A stretch of DNA of 64,000 nt, taken from positions 48,261 to 112,260 of the forward strand of contig NZ_KB907873.1 of the NCBI RefSeq assembly GCF_000382245.1, read 5' to 3'. The notes below the pieces were generated by a model. It worked only from the letters and a program-made list of their open reading frames with translations. It did not search any database and was not told where the DNA came from. Made by a program: the position numbers and the translations under genes. This DNA comes from Kushneria aurantia DSM 21353. Lineage in GTDB: Bacteria; Pseudomonadota; Gammaproteobacteria; Pseudomonadales; Halomonadaceae. This document shows, one piece after another, positions 36,936 through 46,904 of the stretch; position 1 is the stretch's first letter, and every line of letters begins with the position of its first letter.

Positions 36936-38189
36936 TCAAATGGTGTTGAGACGATACTTCTCGCGGAAGTGATTGATCATGAAAACCGACACCAGGTTGA
37001 GCAGCAGTGTGACCGCGAACAGCACCAGCCCCAGTGCAAAGGCGGAGAGCGTATGGGCGCTGCCGAACGACAGGTCACCGGTCAGCGACGACACGATGCT
37101 CACCGTCACCGTGGTCATGGTCTCCAGCGGGTTGGCGGTCAGGTTGGGGCTCATGCCCGCCGCCATGACCACGATCATGGTTTCGCCCAGCGCTCGCGAC
37201 ACCGCCAGCAGCGACGCCGAAATGATCCCCGGGGTGGCGCTCGGCAGCACCACATTGCGAATCATCTCACCCTTGGTAATGCCCAGCGCCAGCGCCCCCT
37301 GGCGCAGCGAATTGGGCACCGAGTGCAACACATCGTCGGACAGCGAGGAGATAAACGGAATGATCATGATGCCCATCACGATGCCGGGCGACAGGGCGTT
37401 GGTGTAGGACGCCTCGAGACCGAAAAAGCCGGCGATATCGACAATGAGCGGCGATACGGTAATCGCGGCGAAAAAGCCGTACACCACGGTGGGAATACCG
37501 GCCAGAATCTCCAGTACCGGCTTGAACGCCTGGCGCACGCCGCGCGGTGCAAACTCCACCATATAGATCGCCGAGCCAAGACCGACCGGGATGGCTACCA
37601 GCATGGCGATCAGGGTGATCATGAAGGTGCCGGCAAACAGCGGCAGGGAGCCGAACTGCGCCTGACTGGAGGCCGACGAGGAACGCCCGGCAGCCTCAAG
37701 AAAGCTGGCGCCGGGGTTCCACTGGGTACCGGTAATGAAGTCCCAGAAGCTGTACATGCTGAAAAAGCGGATCGCCTCACTGATGACCGAAACGAGGATA
37801 CCCAGGGTGGTGAGGATCGAAATCAGCGCCGCGCCCGCCAGCATGAAGCGGATCACGCCCTCGATGGCGCTGCGAGCGTGAAAATCGGGGCGCACATAGC
37901 GCAGCGCCAGGCCCATGCCCAGCAGCGCCACGGCAAGGCCGATGAAATAGAGCGAATAAAGCGGTACCGGCGAGCCCGTAATCAGCAGTGCCAGCCAGCA
38001 CAGAAAGATGATCGCGGTGGCGGCACCGACACTCGCCAGGCTCATGAACCAGCCGTATTGACCGGGCTGGGAGCGCATGGCGGTACCCTCGGCGCGCACG
38101 CGCGCGGCGCGCTGACGGCCCATCCAGAAGGCAATGGTGCCCAGACCGGCCATCAGCACGATGAAAGCGGGAAGCAGGTAGTCAAGCAT
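36936..38189 (-). CDS. pstC: Phosphate ABC transporter permease PstC
   Basis: A 417-residue permease with about eight spans. Family motifs are LVAIPVGLGSAIYMVEFA, LAGIPTVVYGFFAA and the ATPase contact RQGALALGITKGEMI. The first ~110 residues form extra spans not found in E. coli PstC. The start chosen is MLDYLLPAF; an upstream ATG ten codons earlier is possible. A strong hairpin separates it from pstS. Confidence 0.92.
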   Translation of the reverse strand: MLDYLLPAFIVLMAGLGTIAFWMGRQRAARVRAEGTAMRSQPGQYGWFMSLASVGAATAIIFLCWLALLITGSPVPLYSLYFIGLAVALLGMGLALRYVRPDFHARSAIEGVIRFMLAGAALISILTTLGILVSVISEAIRFFSMYSFWDFITGTQWNPGASFLEAAGRSSSASSQAQFGSLPLFAGTFMITLIAMLVAIPVGLGSAIYMVEFAPRGVRQAFKPVLEILAGIPTVVYGFFAAITVSPLIVDIAGFFGLEASYTNALSPGIVMGIMIIPFISSLSDDVLHSVPNSLRQGALALGITKGEMIRNVVLPSATPGIISASLLAVSRALGETMIVVMAAGMSPNLTANPLETMTTVTVSIVSSLTGDLSFGSAHTLSAFALGLVLFAVTLLLNLVSVFMINHFREKYRLNTI

Positions 38190-38219
38190 GACCGTTCTCG
38201 GGTGGTAGTAAACGAACAA

Positions 38220-38243
38220 GGGAGGCCGCCTGGGCGGCCTCCC
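38220..38243 (-). promoter_or_regulatory. pstS-pstC intergenic hairpin
   Basis: An 11-base perfect G+C-rich stem (arms 38220-38230 and 38233-38243, only two bases between) lies 24 bases after pstS and 30 bases before pstC. There is no T-run on the minus strand. It would stabilise the upstream pstS message or partly attenuate, giving more PstS than permease. Confidence 0.65.
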
Positions 38244-38267
38244 GAATCACCGCATCGGCGCTGCGGA

Positions 38268-39293
38268 TCAACCTTCCTGCAGATCCGACAGCTCGATCGG
38301 GGTGAAGCTGGTCACTTCCTCGCGCTCCTGCTGGCGCAGGCTCTCCGGCAGCGGAATCAGGCCGATGGTGGAGAGATAGCCGTTGGGCGCGATCATCTGG
38401 TCGCTCATGAACAGCTCGACGTAGGGACGCAGAGCATCGACGCTGTCGACGTGGGCATCCTTGACGTAGAAAAACAGCGAACGCGAGACCGGATAGTCGC
38501 CGGAGCTGATCGCCTCGGGAGTCGGCGCCTCGCCGTTGATAGTGGCGGCAGTCAGCGCGTTCGGGTTCTCCTCGAGGAAGGAGTAGCCGAAGATACCGAA
38601 GGCGTTCTGGTTCTCCTGCAGGCGCTGCACGATCAGGTTGTCGTTCTCGCCGGCATCGATGTAGGGGCCGTCGCTGCGGATATCGGTGTACTCACCGCCG
38701 TACGCCGACATCTCTTCGGAAGCGGCGGCCATCACCAGCTCCTCGAAGGCGTCACGGGTACCGGAAGTGGTCGGCGGACCGTAGACCTCGATCTCGCGAT
38801 CCGGCAGCGAGCTGTCGATGTCGCTCCAGCTCTGATAGGGGTTGGCGACCAGTTCACCGTCTTGCGGCACCTGGGCGGCCAGCGCCAGGAACAGCTGCTC
38901 GCGAGTCAGATTGATCGGCTCGTTGACGCTGCTCTCGGCAAAGACGATACCGTCGTAGCCGATGGTCGCTTCGGTGATCTCATTGACACCGTTGGACTGG
39001 CAACGCTCGAACTCCTCGACCTTCATGCGGCGCGAGGCGTTGGTGATGCTGGGCGTATCCATGCCGGTGCCGGCACAGAACAGCTTGATGCCGCCACCTG
39101 ACCCGGTGGACTCGAGCACCGGCGTGGGGTACTGCGTGGTCGCGGCAAACTCTTCGACAACATAGCTTGCGAACGGATAGACCGTGCTGGAGCCCACGAT
39201 ACGCAGCTGTGAACTGTTGCTGGAGGCCTGAACGGCGCTGCTCGCCATAACAGCGGAAGCGAGAACAGCGGCTGTGCCAATCGTCTTTTTCAT
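38268..39293 (-). CDS. pstS: Phosphate-binding periplasmic protein
   Basis: A 341-residue binding protein of the PstS family. It has a signal peptide (MKKTIGTAAVLASAVMASS, cleavage after VQA), then QLRIVGSSTVYPFAS with the phosphate-binding Ser/Thr, ESTGSGGGIKLFCAG, and TTSGTRDAFEELV. This is the type seen in Pseudomonas and marine bacteria rather than E. coli. A GGGAGAA site precedes the ATG; a TTG one codon earlier is less likely. A Pho-box-like repeat lies about 90 bases upstream. Confidence 0.94.
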   Translation of the reverse strand: MKKTIGTAAVLASAVMASSAVQASSNSSQLRIVGSSTVYPFASYVVEEFAATTQYPTPVLESTGSGGGIKLFCAGTGMDTPSITNASRRMKVEEFERCQSNGVNEITEATIGYDGIVFAESSVNEPINLTREQLFLALAAQVPQDGELVANPYQSWSDIDSSLPDREIEVYGPPTTSGTRDAFEELVMAAASEEMSAYGGEYTDIRSDGPYIDAGENDNLIVQRLQENQNAFGIFGYSFLEENPNALTAATINGEAPTPEAISSGDYPVSRSLFFYVKDAHVDSVDALRPYVELFMSDQMIAPNGYLSTIGLIPLPESLRQQEREEVTSFTPIELSDLQEG

Positions 39294-39379
39294 CAATCTT
39301 CTCCCTGCTTATAGCAGCCCCCAAAGGAGGGCAAAGTGGTCTTTCCGCGAGACTCGGATTAACACTCTGCCCTGGAGAT

Positions 39380-39397
39380 AAATCAGTTTTATTACAG
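39380..39397 (-). promoter_or_regulatory. Pho-box-like element upstream of pstS
   Basis: On the minus strand CTGTAAT-AAAA-CTGATTT forms two 7-base half sites with an 11-base period, as in the PhoB consensus CTGTCAT-N4-CTGTCAT (5 and 4 of 7 matches). Another TGTCAT half site lies about 20 bases upstream. The position is suitable for activation of the pst operon under phosphate limitation. Confidence 0.6.
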
Positions 39398-39438
39398 TGG
39401 GTGAAATATGACACCATCGCGCTAAATTTAAATTAAAA

Positions 39439-40833
39439 TTAAGCTTTGGGCTCGGATAGTCGCTCGCCGAGTCGACGACCGTTGTCGAGGCAGTCGCCCA
39501 CCGCAATACCGTCGCGCCAGTTGCCCACCATCGATAGACCGGAGTGCTGCGCCAGCGCCTCATCCAGTGCAGCGATACGCTGTAGATGCCCCATTTCATA
39601 CTGCGGTATGGCCTGCGGCCAGCGATTGACCCGCTGCCACACCGGTTCACCCTGAAGGCCCAGCAGATCACCCAGGTCGGCGAGCACCTGTGCGACCTGC
39701 TCGTCGTCACTGCCGGCAGCGGCTTCCGGCTGGCGCCGGCCACCGATAAAGGCGTTGATCAGGCAGTGCCCCTGCGGCGCACGGCCGTCGAAGATGGATG
39801 ACGAGAACAGCGCCCCCAGGGTGAGACGCTTTTCGACGCTGGGTATCAGTACGCCGAAGCCATCAAGAGCGTGGGCGACATCGTCGCGCCGAAAGCCCAG
39901 CGCCACGGCGTTGACCGGCGGGTAAACGATCGCCTCCAGCGGCGCGGCGAGCGCCTCATCCAGCGGTTTCAGCAGCGCCGCGGCAACCGGCGCCGACACT
40001 GCCAGCACCAGCTGCGGCGCACACCAGCGCTGTCCATCGGCGCCGTCCACCCACCACTGCTCGCCATCGCGACGTATCGCCGTCACCTCACAGCCGCAGC
40101 GGATTTCTCCGCCCGCCTCGCTGATCTCCTCGCCCAATCGGGCGGCAAGGCGCTGCATGCCGTCGGGGAAACCGACCAGTTTGCCGTGCCACTCGGCGGG
40201 CAGTTCGGACGGCTGGCGACGCGATTGAAAAAAACGCGCCAGGCCGCCGCGCAAGAGCGAGCCATAATCACGCTCCAGCGCTGTCAGTCGCGGCATCGCC
40301 GCCTGCGCCGAGAGACGCTGCGGGTCACCGGCATAGACCCCCGACACGAAGGGGTCGACCATGTAATCCAGCACCCGCCGCCCCAGCCGCCGCTCGACAA
40401 AGGCCGCCAGACTCTCTTCACGCCCTGTTCGCTTCACCAGCGGCTCACGCACAATGCCCGCCCAGCCGGAACGGCCTATCAGCGGATTGCCGAAGGCGCG
40501 CAGTGGATGGGTAGGCAGCGCCACCGGCTGACCGTCGAGCACAACATAACGCTTGCGCGCCTGCGGGCGGGCGGTCTGTGCCTCATCGAGCAGCCCGGTC
40601 TCCTGTAAAAGCCGATACAGCGGCGGCTTCATGATCAGGGTGTTGGGGCCGATCTCGCTTTGCCACTCGCCATCGCGCAGGGTGGCCAGGTTGCCACCCA
40701 CCTGCGCACCGCGCTCCACAAGCGTCACTGCAAGGCCGCCCCGCGCCGCGCTGCGGGCCGCCGCCAGGCCACTGGCACCCGCGCCGACCACCACCACATC
40801 GCACTGTTTCACCTCTGCCCTCTCCTCGCTCAT
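39439..40833 (-). CDS. hemY: Oxygen-dependent protoporphyrinogen oxidase (HemY-type)
   Basis: A 464-residue FAD enzyme that oxidises protoporphyrinogen IX to protoporphyrin IX in heme synthesis. It has the dinucleotide fold VVVGAGASGLAAARSAARGG, the RRLGRRVLDYMVDPFVSGVYAGDP motif of the family, and the C-terminal GLSMVGNWRDGIAVGDCLDNGR with the FAD-contacting residues. Most enterobacteria use HemG instead. It lies between pst and yghU, all on the minus strand; pstS starts 145 bases further on. Confidence 0.92.
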   Translation of the reverse strand: MSEERAEVKQCDVVVVGAGASGLAAARSAARGGLAVTLVERGAQVGGNLATLRDGEWQSEIGPNTLIMKPPLYRLLQETGLLDEAQTARPQARKRYVVLDGQPVALPTHPLRAFGNPLIGRSGWAGIVREPLVKRTGREESLAAFVERRLGRRVLDYMVDPFVSGVYAGDPQRLSAQAAMPRLTALERDYGSLLRGGLARFFQSRRQPSELPAEWHGKLVGFPDGMQRLAARLGEEISEAGGEIRCGCEVTAIRRDGEQWWVDGADGQRWCAPQLVLAVSAPVAAALLKPLDEALAAPLEAIVYPPVNAVALGFRRDDVAHALDGFGVLIPSVEKRLTLGALFSSSIFDGRAPQGHCLINAFIGGRRQPEAAAGSDDEQVAQVLADLGDLLGLQGEPVWQRVNRWPQAIPQYEMGHLQRIAALDEALAQHSGLSMVGNWRDGIAVGDCLDNGRRLGERLSEPKA

Positions 40834-40932
40834 CTCGCCGCTCTCCGCGCCGCGTTATACCCCTACCATAACGGCCACCACGCCACGCAGGCGATATACC
40901 GGCCGCGTCATATCGACGCCATCATGACGGCA

Positions 40933-40958
40933 AAAGGCCCGACATAAAGCCGGGCCTC
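40933..40958 (-). terminator. Terminator of yghU
   Basis: A 7-base stem AGGCCCG / CGGGCCT with a nine-base loop starts 23 bases after the yghU stop and is followed on the minus strand by TTTT. Confidence 0.8.
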
Positions 40959-40981
40959 TGATGTGGTGTTTTTCGCCGAAA

Positions 40982-41851
40982 TCAGTTTTTGTCGCCGATT
41001 TTATCCTGCGTTTTCAGCTCGAAGTCGCTGGCGTCGTGGCGCTCGTGAAGCTGCGTTGCGGGGTCACCGAAGGTGCGGTTGACCATGCGGCCACGCTGCA
41101 CTGCCGGGCGAGCATCGATCTCGTTGGCCCAGCGCAGCACATTCTGGTAGGTGTGCACCTGCAGAAACTCGGCCGCGTCGTAGAGCCGCCCCAGCACCAG
41201 CTGACCGTACCAGGCCCAATTGGCGATATCGGCGATACTGTAGTCATCGCCGGCCAGGTAGCGACGCTGCGCCAGCTGGCGGTCAAGCACGTCGAGCTGA
41301 CGCTTGGTCTCCATGGTGTAGCGGTCGATGGCGTACTCGATGCTGACCGGCGCATAGTTGTAGAAATGGCCGAAGCCGCCGCCCACGAAGGGCGCGCTGC
41401 CCATCTGCCAGAACAGCCAGTTGAGGGCTTCGGTACGCGCGCCATGATCGGCGGGGAGAAACTCACCGAACTTCTCCGCCAGATAGAGCAGGATCGAGCC
41501 CGACTCGAATACCCGTGTCGGCGGCTGCGTGCTGTGGTCCATCATGGCCGGGATTTTGGAGTTGGGATTGACCTCGACAAAGCCGCTGCCGAACTGATCG
41601 CCCTCGCCGATGTTGATCAGCCAGGCATCGTATTCAGCCCCCTCATGGCCCAGCGCCAGAAGCTCCTCGAACATCACCCCGGCCTTGACACCGTTGGGGG
41701 TGGCCAGCGAATAGAGCTGAAACGGGTGCCTGCCGACCGGCAGCGCCTTCTCATGCCGCGGCCCCGCCTCCGGACGGTTGATGCTGGCAAACTTGCCGCC
41801 GCTCTCCTTCGGCTCCCAGACTTTCGGCAGCGTATAGCCTTCGTTACTCAT
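40982..41851 (-). CDS. yghU: Glutathione-dependent disulfide-bond oxidoreductase YghU
   Basis: A 289-residue glutathione transferase of the nu class. The N-terminal extension (YTLPKVWEPKESGGKFASIN) precedes the thioredoxin fold, which contains QLYSLATPNGVKAGVMFEEL and the glutathione site NSKIPAM and ESGSILLYLAEKFG. The helical domain has GGGFGHFYNYAP, a YghU hallmark. E. coli YghU binds two glutathiones and reduces disulfides and hydroperoxides. Transcribed alone, with its own terminator. Confidence 0.93.
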   Translation of the reverse strand: MSNEGYTLPKVWEPKESGGKFASINRPEAGPRHEKALPVGRHPFQLYSLATPNGVKAGVMFEELLALGHEGAEYDAWLINIGEGDQFGSGFVEVNPNSKIPAMMDHSTQPPTRVFESGSILLYLAEKFGEFLPADHGARTEALNWLFWQMGSAPFVGGGFGHFYNYAPVSIEYAIDRYTMETKRQLDVLDRQLAQRRYLAGDDYSIADIANWAWYGQLVLGRLYDAAEFLQVHTYQNVLRWANEIDARPAVQRGRMVNRTFGDPATQLHERHDASDFELKTQDKIGDKN

Positions 41852-42106
41852 CTCATCACTCCTTTAAATCTTCGGTTTCGGCGCTATTGCGCCATATCGA
41901 GAGAAAAGATAGCCGGTTAACGATACTTGTTCGAACTATCCGGACGATAACTGCGACCTGTTTGACCTCACCATATCGCCCGGGCTTCAGGATCGGTACG
42001 ATCCGGCGGGCGGACGAAACGCGAGAGTAGCGCTATCATGCGCACTGAAGGCGGCGGCGTCTCGATGCCGCCGACGCATCAGGAAAGTGAAAAGGAGTCG
42101 AAACGC

Positions 42107-42808
42107 ATGAAGACCAACAGGACGTTGTGGCTGGCAATGCCGCTGGCACTGGCAGTGGGTGTTACCGGCTGCGCCTCCGGCGGGGGCGGCTATGGACAGC
42201 AGGGGCCACAGGGCCAACAGCCCTCCGGCGATCGCAACAACACCCTCACCGGCGCCGGCATCGGCGCGGCGCTGGGTATCGCCGCCGGCCTGCTGACCGG
42301 CGACAGCGCCACCAGCCGCCGCGACCGCGCCCTGATCGGTGCTGCTGCCGGCAGCGCTATCGGCGGTGGGGTCGGCGCCTACATGGACGCCCAGGAGCGC
42401 GAGCTGCGCAATCGTCTGGAAGGCACCGATATCGGCGTCGAGCGTCAGGGCGACCAGCTGATACTCAACATGCCCAGCAGCGTCACCTTCGGTTTCGACT
42501 CCAGCGAACTGCAACTGTCGGCACGCCAGGCGCTCAACCAGGTCAACGCCGTGCTGCTCAACTACCCCGATACGCGCATCAACGTGGCCGGCTATACCGA
42601 CAGCACCGGCTCCGACAGCTACAACCAGCGCCTCTCCGAGCGCCGCGCCCAGGCCGTCGGCACCTACCTGCAGCAGGGCGGCGTCGAGGCCGGTCGCATC
42701 AATGCGGTGGGCTACGGCGAAGCCAATCCGGTAGCCAGCAACGACACCGAAAGCGGCCGCGCCCAGAACCGCCGCGTCGAGATTACCCTGACGCCGGTTC
42801 AGAGCTGA
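42107..42808 (+). CDS. OmpA-family lipoprotein with glycine zipper (YiaD-like)
   Basis: A 233-residue outer-membrane lipoprotein. A signal with lipobox VTGC ends near residue 22; a low-complexity linker follows; residues about 48-95 have two glycine-zipper helices (GAGIGAALGIAAGLL and GAAAGSAIGGGVGAYMD); the C-terminal OmpA domain has TFGFDSSELQ and the peptidoglycan-binding NVAGYTDSTGSDSYNQRLSE. Architecture matches E. coli YiaD. An AAAGGAG site precedes the ATG. It probably tethers the outer membrane to the cell wall. Confidence 0.92.
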   Translation: MKTNRTLWLAMPLALAVGVTGCASGGGGYGQQGPQGQQPSGDRNNTLTGAGIGAALGIAAGLLTGDSATSRRDRALIGAAAGSAIGGGVGAYMDAQERELRNRLEGTDIGVERQGDQLILNMPSSVTFGFDSSELQLSARQALNQVNAVLLNYPDTRINVAGYTDSTGSDSYNQRLSERRAQAVGTYLQQGGVEAGRINAVGYGEANPVASNDTESGRAQNRRVEITLTPVQS

Positions 42809-42954
42809 TCCATACCGGTAAACTCACGGCGCGGCCTGATGGCCGCGCCGTCTATCCTGCCTTTCACCGAGTACCCTTTCCCGAATGATCCGGCGATACC
42901 CCTGCCCGTTCAGTCGTCATTGGCGGTCACTGGCTGACGAAAGGGCTGGTATTT

Positions 42955-43668
<714 letters not shown>

Positions 43669-43718
43669 GATCAATTCTCCGTTCCTGAATGAGGGTAAAT
43701 GTGCGGAGAACAAAATAC

Positions 43719-43731
43719 GTTATAACATAAC
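43719..43731. promoter_or_regulatory. Zur-like box upstream of zinT
   Basis: GTTATAACATAAC differs by one base from the core GTTATA-N-TATAAC of the gammaproteobacterial Zur consensus and lies in an AT-rich stretch 51 bases upstream of the zinT ATG, where repression under zinc sufficiency would be expected. Confidence 0.65.
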
Positions 43732-43850
43732 TTTTTAGCAAAAAGAGGCCATTAAGAAAGAGTCAAGCCATGCGGGCATGTCCTGCCGGGCCCGCGAAAT
43801 ACCTCTTCGCTCACGGCGCAGCAACGCTCAACGACGGCGTACATCGGGCG

Positions 43851-44777
43851 TCAGCCGTCGTCGTTCGGCAGGGCCTTTTGCCCGGCAGATGTCTGCTCCA
43901 CGGCATCGTCAAACAGCATCGCCGCGGTATCCAGCAAAAGCCGCACGCCGGGAATGGCCTCGCTGCCTGTGGCGACCGCCAGCCCCAGCTGGCGATAGAG
44001 CGGTTGCTCGAGCGCTACCATCCGCCAGCCGCGACGCTCCCGCGGCAGGTGCAGCGCCGGCACCAGCGCCACCCCCAGCCCCTCGCCGACCAGCGTCAGG
44101 GCGCTACCCCAGTCGCGCACTTCCAACTGAACATGCTGCAGCGCCAGCCCCTGCGCTTCGACCAGGCTGCGCGCATTGCTCGAACAACCGCCGGTGGCGA
44201 GAATAAAGGGCTCGGCCACCAGTGCCGAAAGCGCCACGCCAGAGCGACGCTGGCGTACCCAGCGGTGGCTGGAGGGCACCACCGCGACCCACTCGTCGCG
44301 GCATAGCGCCACGCCGCCGGGCGGTAGCCCGGCGTCACACACCACGCCGATATCGACTCGACCCTCGGCCAGCCAGCCGGCAACCTCGTCATCGGTGCCT
44401 TCGATCGACACCACCTGAATACCGGGATGGCGCCGGGCGAAGGTTTTCAAAAGCGACGGTAACAGCCTGGCGGAGACCGACGGCAGGCACGCCAGCCGCA
44501 GGCGGCCATGCTCGACGCCGCGTGCCGCGTCGGTGATGCGGTGAATCGACGCCAGCCCGGCGATGATCCGCCGCGCCTCGTCGAGCACGTCATCTCCCGG
44601 TCGGGTCATGACGACCCCGCGCCGCTGGCGCGTAACCAGCTGTACACCCAGATGCGCCTCCAGCGCGGCGAGCGACTGACTGGCCCCCGACTGGGTCATC
44701 TCGAGCTGCCGAGCGGCATGTGACAGGCTGCCGGTATCGGCCAGCGCAACCAGAAGGCGGAGCTGATTCAGCGTCAT
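43851..44777 (-). CDS. LysR-family transcriptional regulator
   Basis: A 308-residue regulator. The helix-turn-helix is in LRLLVALADTGSLSHAARQLEMTQSGASQSL, read in two halves, and the effector domain begins RLRLACLPSVSARLLPSLL. It is divergent from the EamA transporter with 139 bases between, so it probably controls that gene. Effector unknown. Confidence 0.9.
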   Translation of the reverse strand: MTLNQLRLLVALADTGSLSHAARQLEMTQSGASQSLAALEAHLGVQLVTRQRRGVVMTRPGDDVLDEARRIIAGLASIHRITDAARGVEHGRLRLACLPSVSARLLPSLLKTFARRHPGIQVVSIEGTDDEVAGWLAEGRVDIGVVCDAGLPPGGVALCRDEWVAVVPSSHRWVRQRRSGVALSALVAEPFILATGGCSSNARSLVEAQGLALQHVQLEVRDWGSALTLVGEGLGVALVPALHLPRERRGWRMVALEQPLYRQLGLAVATGSEAIPGVRLLLDTAAMLFDDAVEQTSAGQKALPNDDG

Positions 44778-44916
44778 GGTATTAGCTCGACTGATATCTG
44801 TTTTTTGCTGCAGTAACGAGACTTAACCTACGGCTTGCGCTCACACTGATGCAAGTCATTCTATCGATTGATGACGATCCTTTTGTCACCGCCAAAGCTT
44901 CATCGGGAGATATGCC

Positions 44917-45843
44917 ATGAGCCGACAGTCATCACCTGCTGTCTCGACGCCCGAGGACCCAGGGGAGCATGATGCCGCACTCTGGATGCGAGGGGCACCA
45001 CTGCTGTTTTTGCTGCTCTGGTCGCTGGGCTTTCCCGTAGCCAGGATCGGCATTCAGGATGTTGACCCACTGCTGTTTCTGACCCTGCGCTTTGGCCTGG
45101 TGCTGATGGTGCTGGCGCCGCTGGCGCTGTGGCTACGCCCGCCGCTGCCGTCACGGGGCATCGACTGGTGGCATCAGGTGGTGGTGGGCGTGCTGATCCA
45201 GACGCTCTACTTCGGCTTTTGCTATGTCGGCTTCGCCATTGGCGCGTCGGCGAGCACGGTGGCGCTGATTATTTCGCTACAGCCGATTGTGGTGGCACTG
45301 CTGGCGCCGCGGCTGCTCGATGAGCGCATCGGCGGGCACCGCTGGCTGGGTCTGGGGCTGGGACTGGCGGGCGCCGCGATCGTGATTGTGGCACGCGAAT
45401 CGACCGGCGGCGACTCGACGGCCGGACTACTCTGTGCGCTGGGCGCCCTGCTGGGCATCAGCGCCGCGACGCTCTACGAGAAACGCTTTGGCACCCGGCT
45501 GCATCCGGTGACCAGCAACGCCATTCAATACGCCACCGGGCTGATCACCACCCTGCCGCTGGTTATCGCCTTCGGCCAGTACCGGCTGTCGTGGACGCCG
45601 GAGCTGGTCGCCTCGCTGGGTTATCTGGTGATCGGCAATTCGCTGATCGCGATCACCCTGCTGCTGGCGATGATCCGCCGCGGCGCGGCCTCGCGGGTCT
45701 CGGCGCTGTTCTATTTGGTCCCGCCCACCGCGGCGCTGCTCGCCTGGCTGATGATCGACGAGCCGATGCCGCCGCTGGGCTGGCTGGGCATGGCGGTGGC
45801 TGCACTGGGCGTGCTTTTGGCGCGTCGCGAAAAAGCAGCCTGA
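44917..45843 (+). CDS. EamA/DMT-family transporter
   Basis: A 308-residue protein with ten predicted spans in two EamA repeats. Typical sequences are LLLWSLGFPVARIGIQDVDP, VALIISLQPIVVALLAPRLL (end of repeat one) and VSALFYLVPPTAALLAWLM (repeat two). Members export amino acids, metabolites or drugs; the substrate is not evident. Divergent LysR gene next door. A GGAGATAT site precedes the ATG. Confidence 0.9.
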   Translation: MSRQSSPAVSTPEDPGEHDAALWMRGAPLLFLLLWSLGFPVARIGIQDVDPLLFLTLRFGLVLMVLAPLALWLRPPLPSRGIDWWHQVVVGVLIQTLYFGFCYVGFAIGASASTVALIISLQPIVVALLAPRLLDERIGGHRWLGLGLGLAGAAIVIVARESTGGDSTAGLLCALGALLGISAATLYEKRFGTRLHPVTSNAIQYATGLITTLPLVIAFGQYRLSWTPELVASLGYLVIGNSLIAITLLLAMIRRGAASRVSALFYLVPPTAALLAWLMIDEPMPPLGWLGMAVAALGVLLARREKAA

Positions 45844-45873
45844 ACGGCAACACCGCCAGCCCAATGCGGGCCA

Positions 45874-46743
45874 TCAGCCGCCGTAGTAGATCTGCGAACC
45901 CGGCCCCAGCGGCAGCCCCAGCAGCATCCAGACGATCAGCACGAAAAGGATCAGCAGCGGAATGCCGCCAAGGCTGATGGCCTCCAGCAGATCGGCGCCG
46001 TAGACGGCCATGAAGGTGCCCAGATTGGACTGCGAAAACCACGCCACGAACTGCCCGGCAGTAAACGCGAGCATGATGAACATCCCCATGCCGGCCATGG
46101 TTTCGGAAAGCTCGTTGGCCACGTCGCGATCGCTTTTGATCGCACCGGTGACGATGCCGTAAACCAGCCCCGGCACAAAAAAGAGAATCAGCAATACGAC
46201 CGCCAGGGCGTCCATGAAGGGTGACTGCACAATGGCGCCGCCCTCGCCGCGCAGTGGCGCTCCCGGCGGTACGATCAGCAGCGCCATCAGCGCCAGGGTA
46301 ACCAGAAAGCCGACGCCGGCCCACTTCATGCCGCGCTTCTCGTCAGCGCTGATGGTCGTGGACTCCTCGCCCTTGTAGTCGCCTTCGTATCTGCCCAGCC
46401 GCGGCTCGACCACAAACTGGCTGACCAGAGTGCCAATGACGGCGAGGAAGAAGGTCGAGACGATAATGAAGTAGTAGTTCATCGCCAGGTTGATCGAGTC
46501 GGCGTAGTCCGGATCGATGGTGCGCGCCGCCTGAATGGTCAGCTCGCCCAGCATGACATCGGTGGCAGAGAGCAGCAGATTGGCGCTGAAGCCCGCCGAT
46601 ACCCCGGCGAAGGCCGCCGCCAGACCGGCGATGGGGTGACGCCCGAGAGCGGCAAAGATCATCGCCCCCAGCGGCGGCAGCACCACGTAGCCGGCGTCGG
46701 ACGCGACACTCGACATGTAGAGAAGCCCTCGCCCTCGACCCAC
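45874..46743 (-). pseudogene. AbgT-family transporter, truncated and internally deleted
   Basis: The frame encodes the middle of an AbgT (p-aminobenzoyl-glutamate / antimetabolite) transporter: SVASDAGYVVLPPLGAMIF, RHPIAGLAAAFAGVSAGFSANLLLS and the RxIDPDYADSINLAMNYYF region. Normal AbgT proteins have about 500 residues; here the first ~170-200 are missing, and the segment that should follow GGIPLLILFVLI (the SxxWxxxAPIFVPM region and following spans, roughly 100 residues) is absent, so that it jumps in frame to WMLLGLPLGPG at the C-terminus. The open frame of 289 codons is therefore almost certainly non-functional. GTG at the 5' end is only the first available codon. Confidence 0.8.
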
Positions 46744-46904
46744 GTCCCGTTAAGCTGAAGGTCAGCTCAATATCGGGTGGCAAGCTGCCCTGTCGCCACT
46801 CACCACATTGGGCGGGAGTAACACCGCAAAGGCGCTATACTATGTTGTGTTACAGGCGCTGCTTTTCGGCGCACCGCGACCTACGAGCGGACTACCCTCC
46901 TTTC

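Noticed and set aside
36876..39101. 741-codon plus-strand frame across pstC and pstS
   Set aside because: Antisense of two certain genes; composition is typical of reverse-strand frames in high-G+C DNA.
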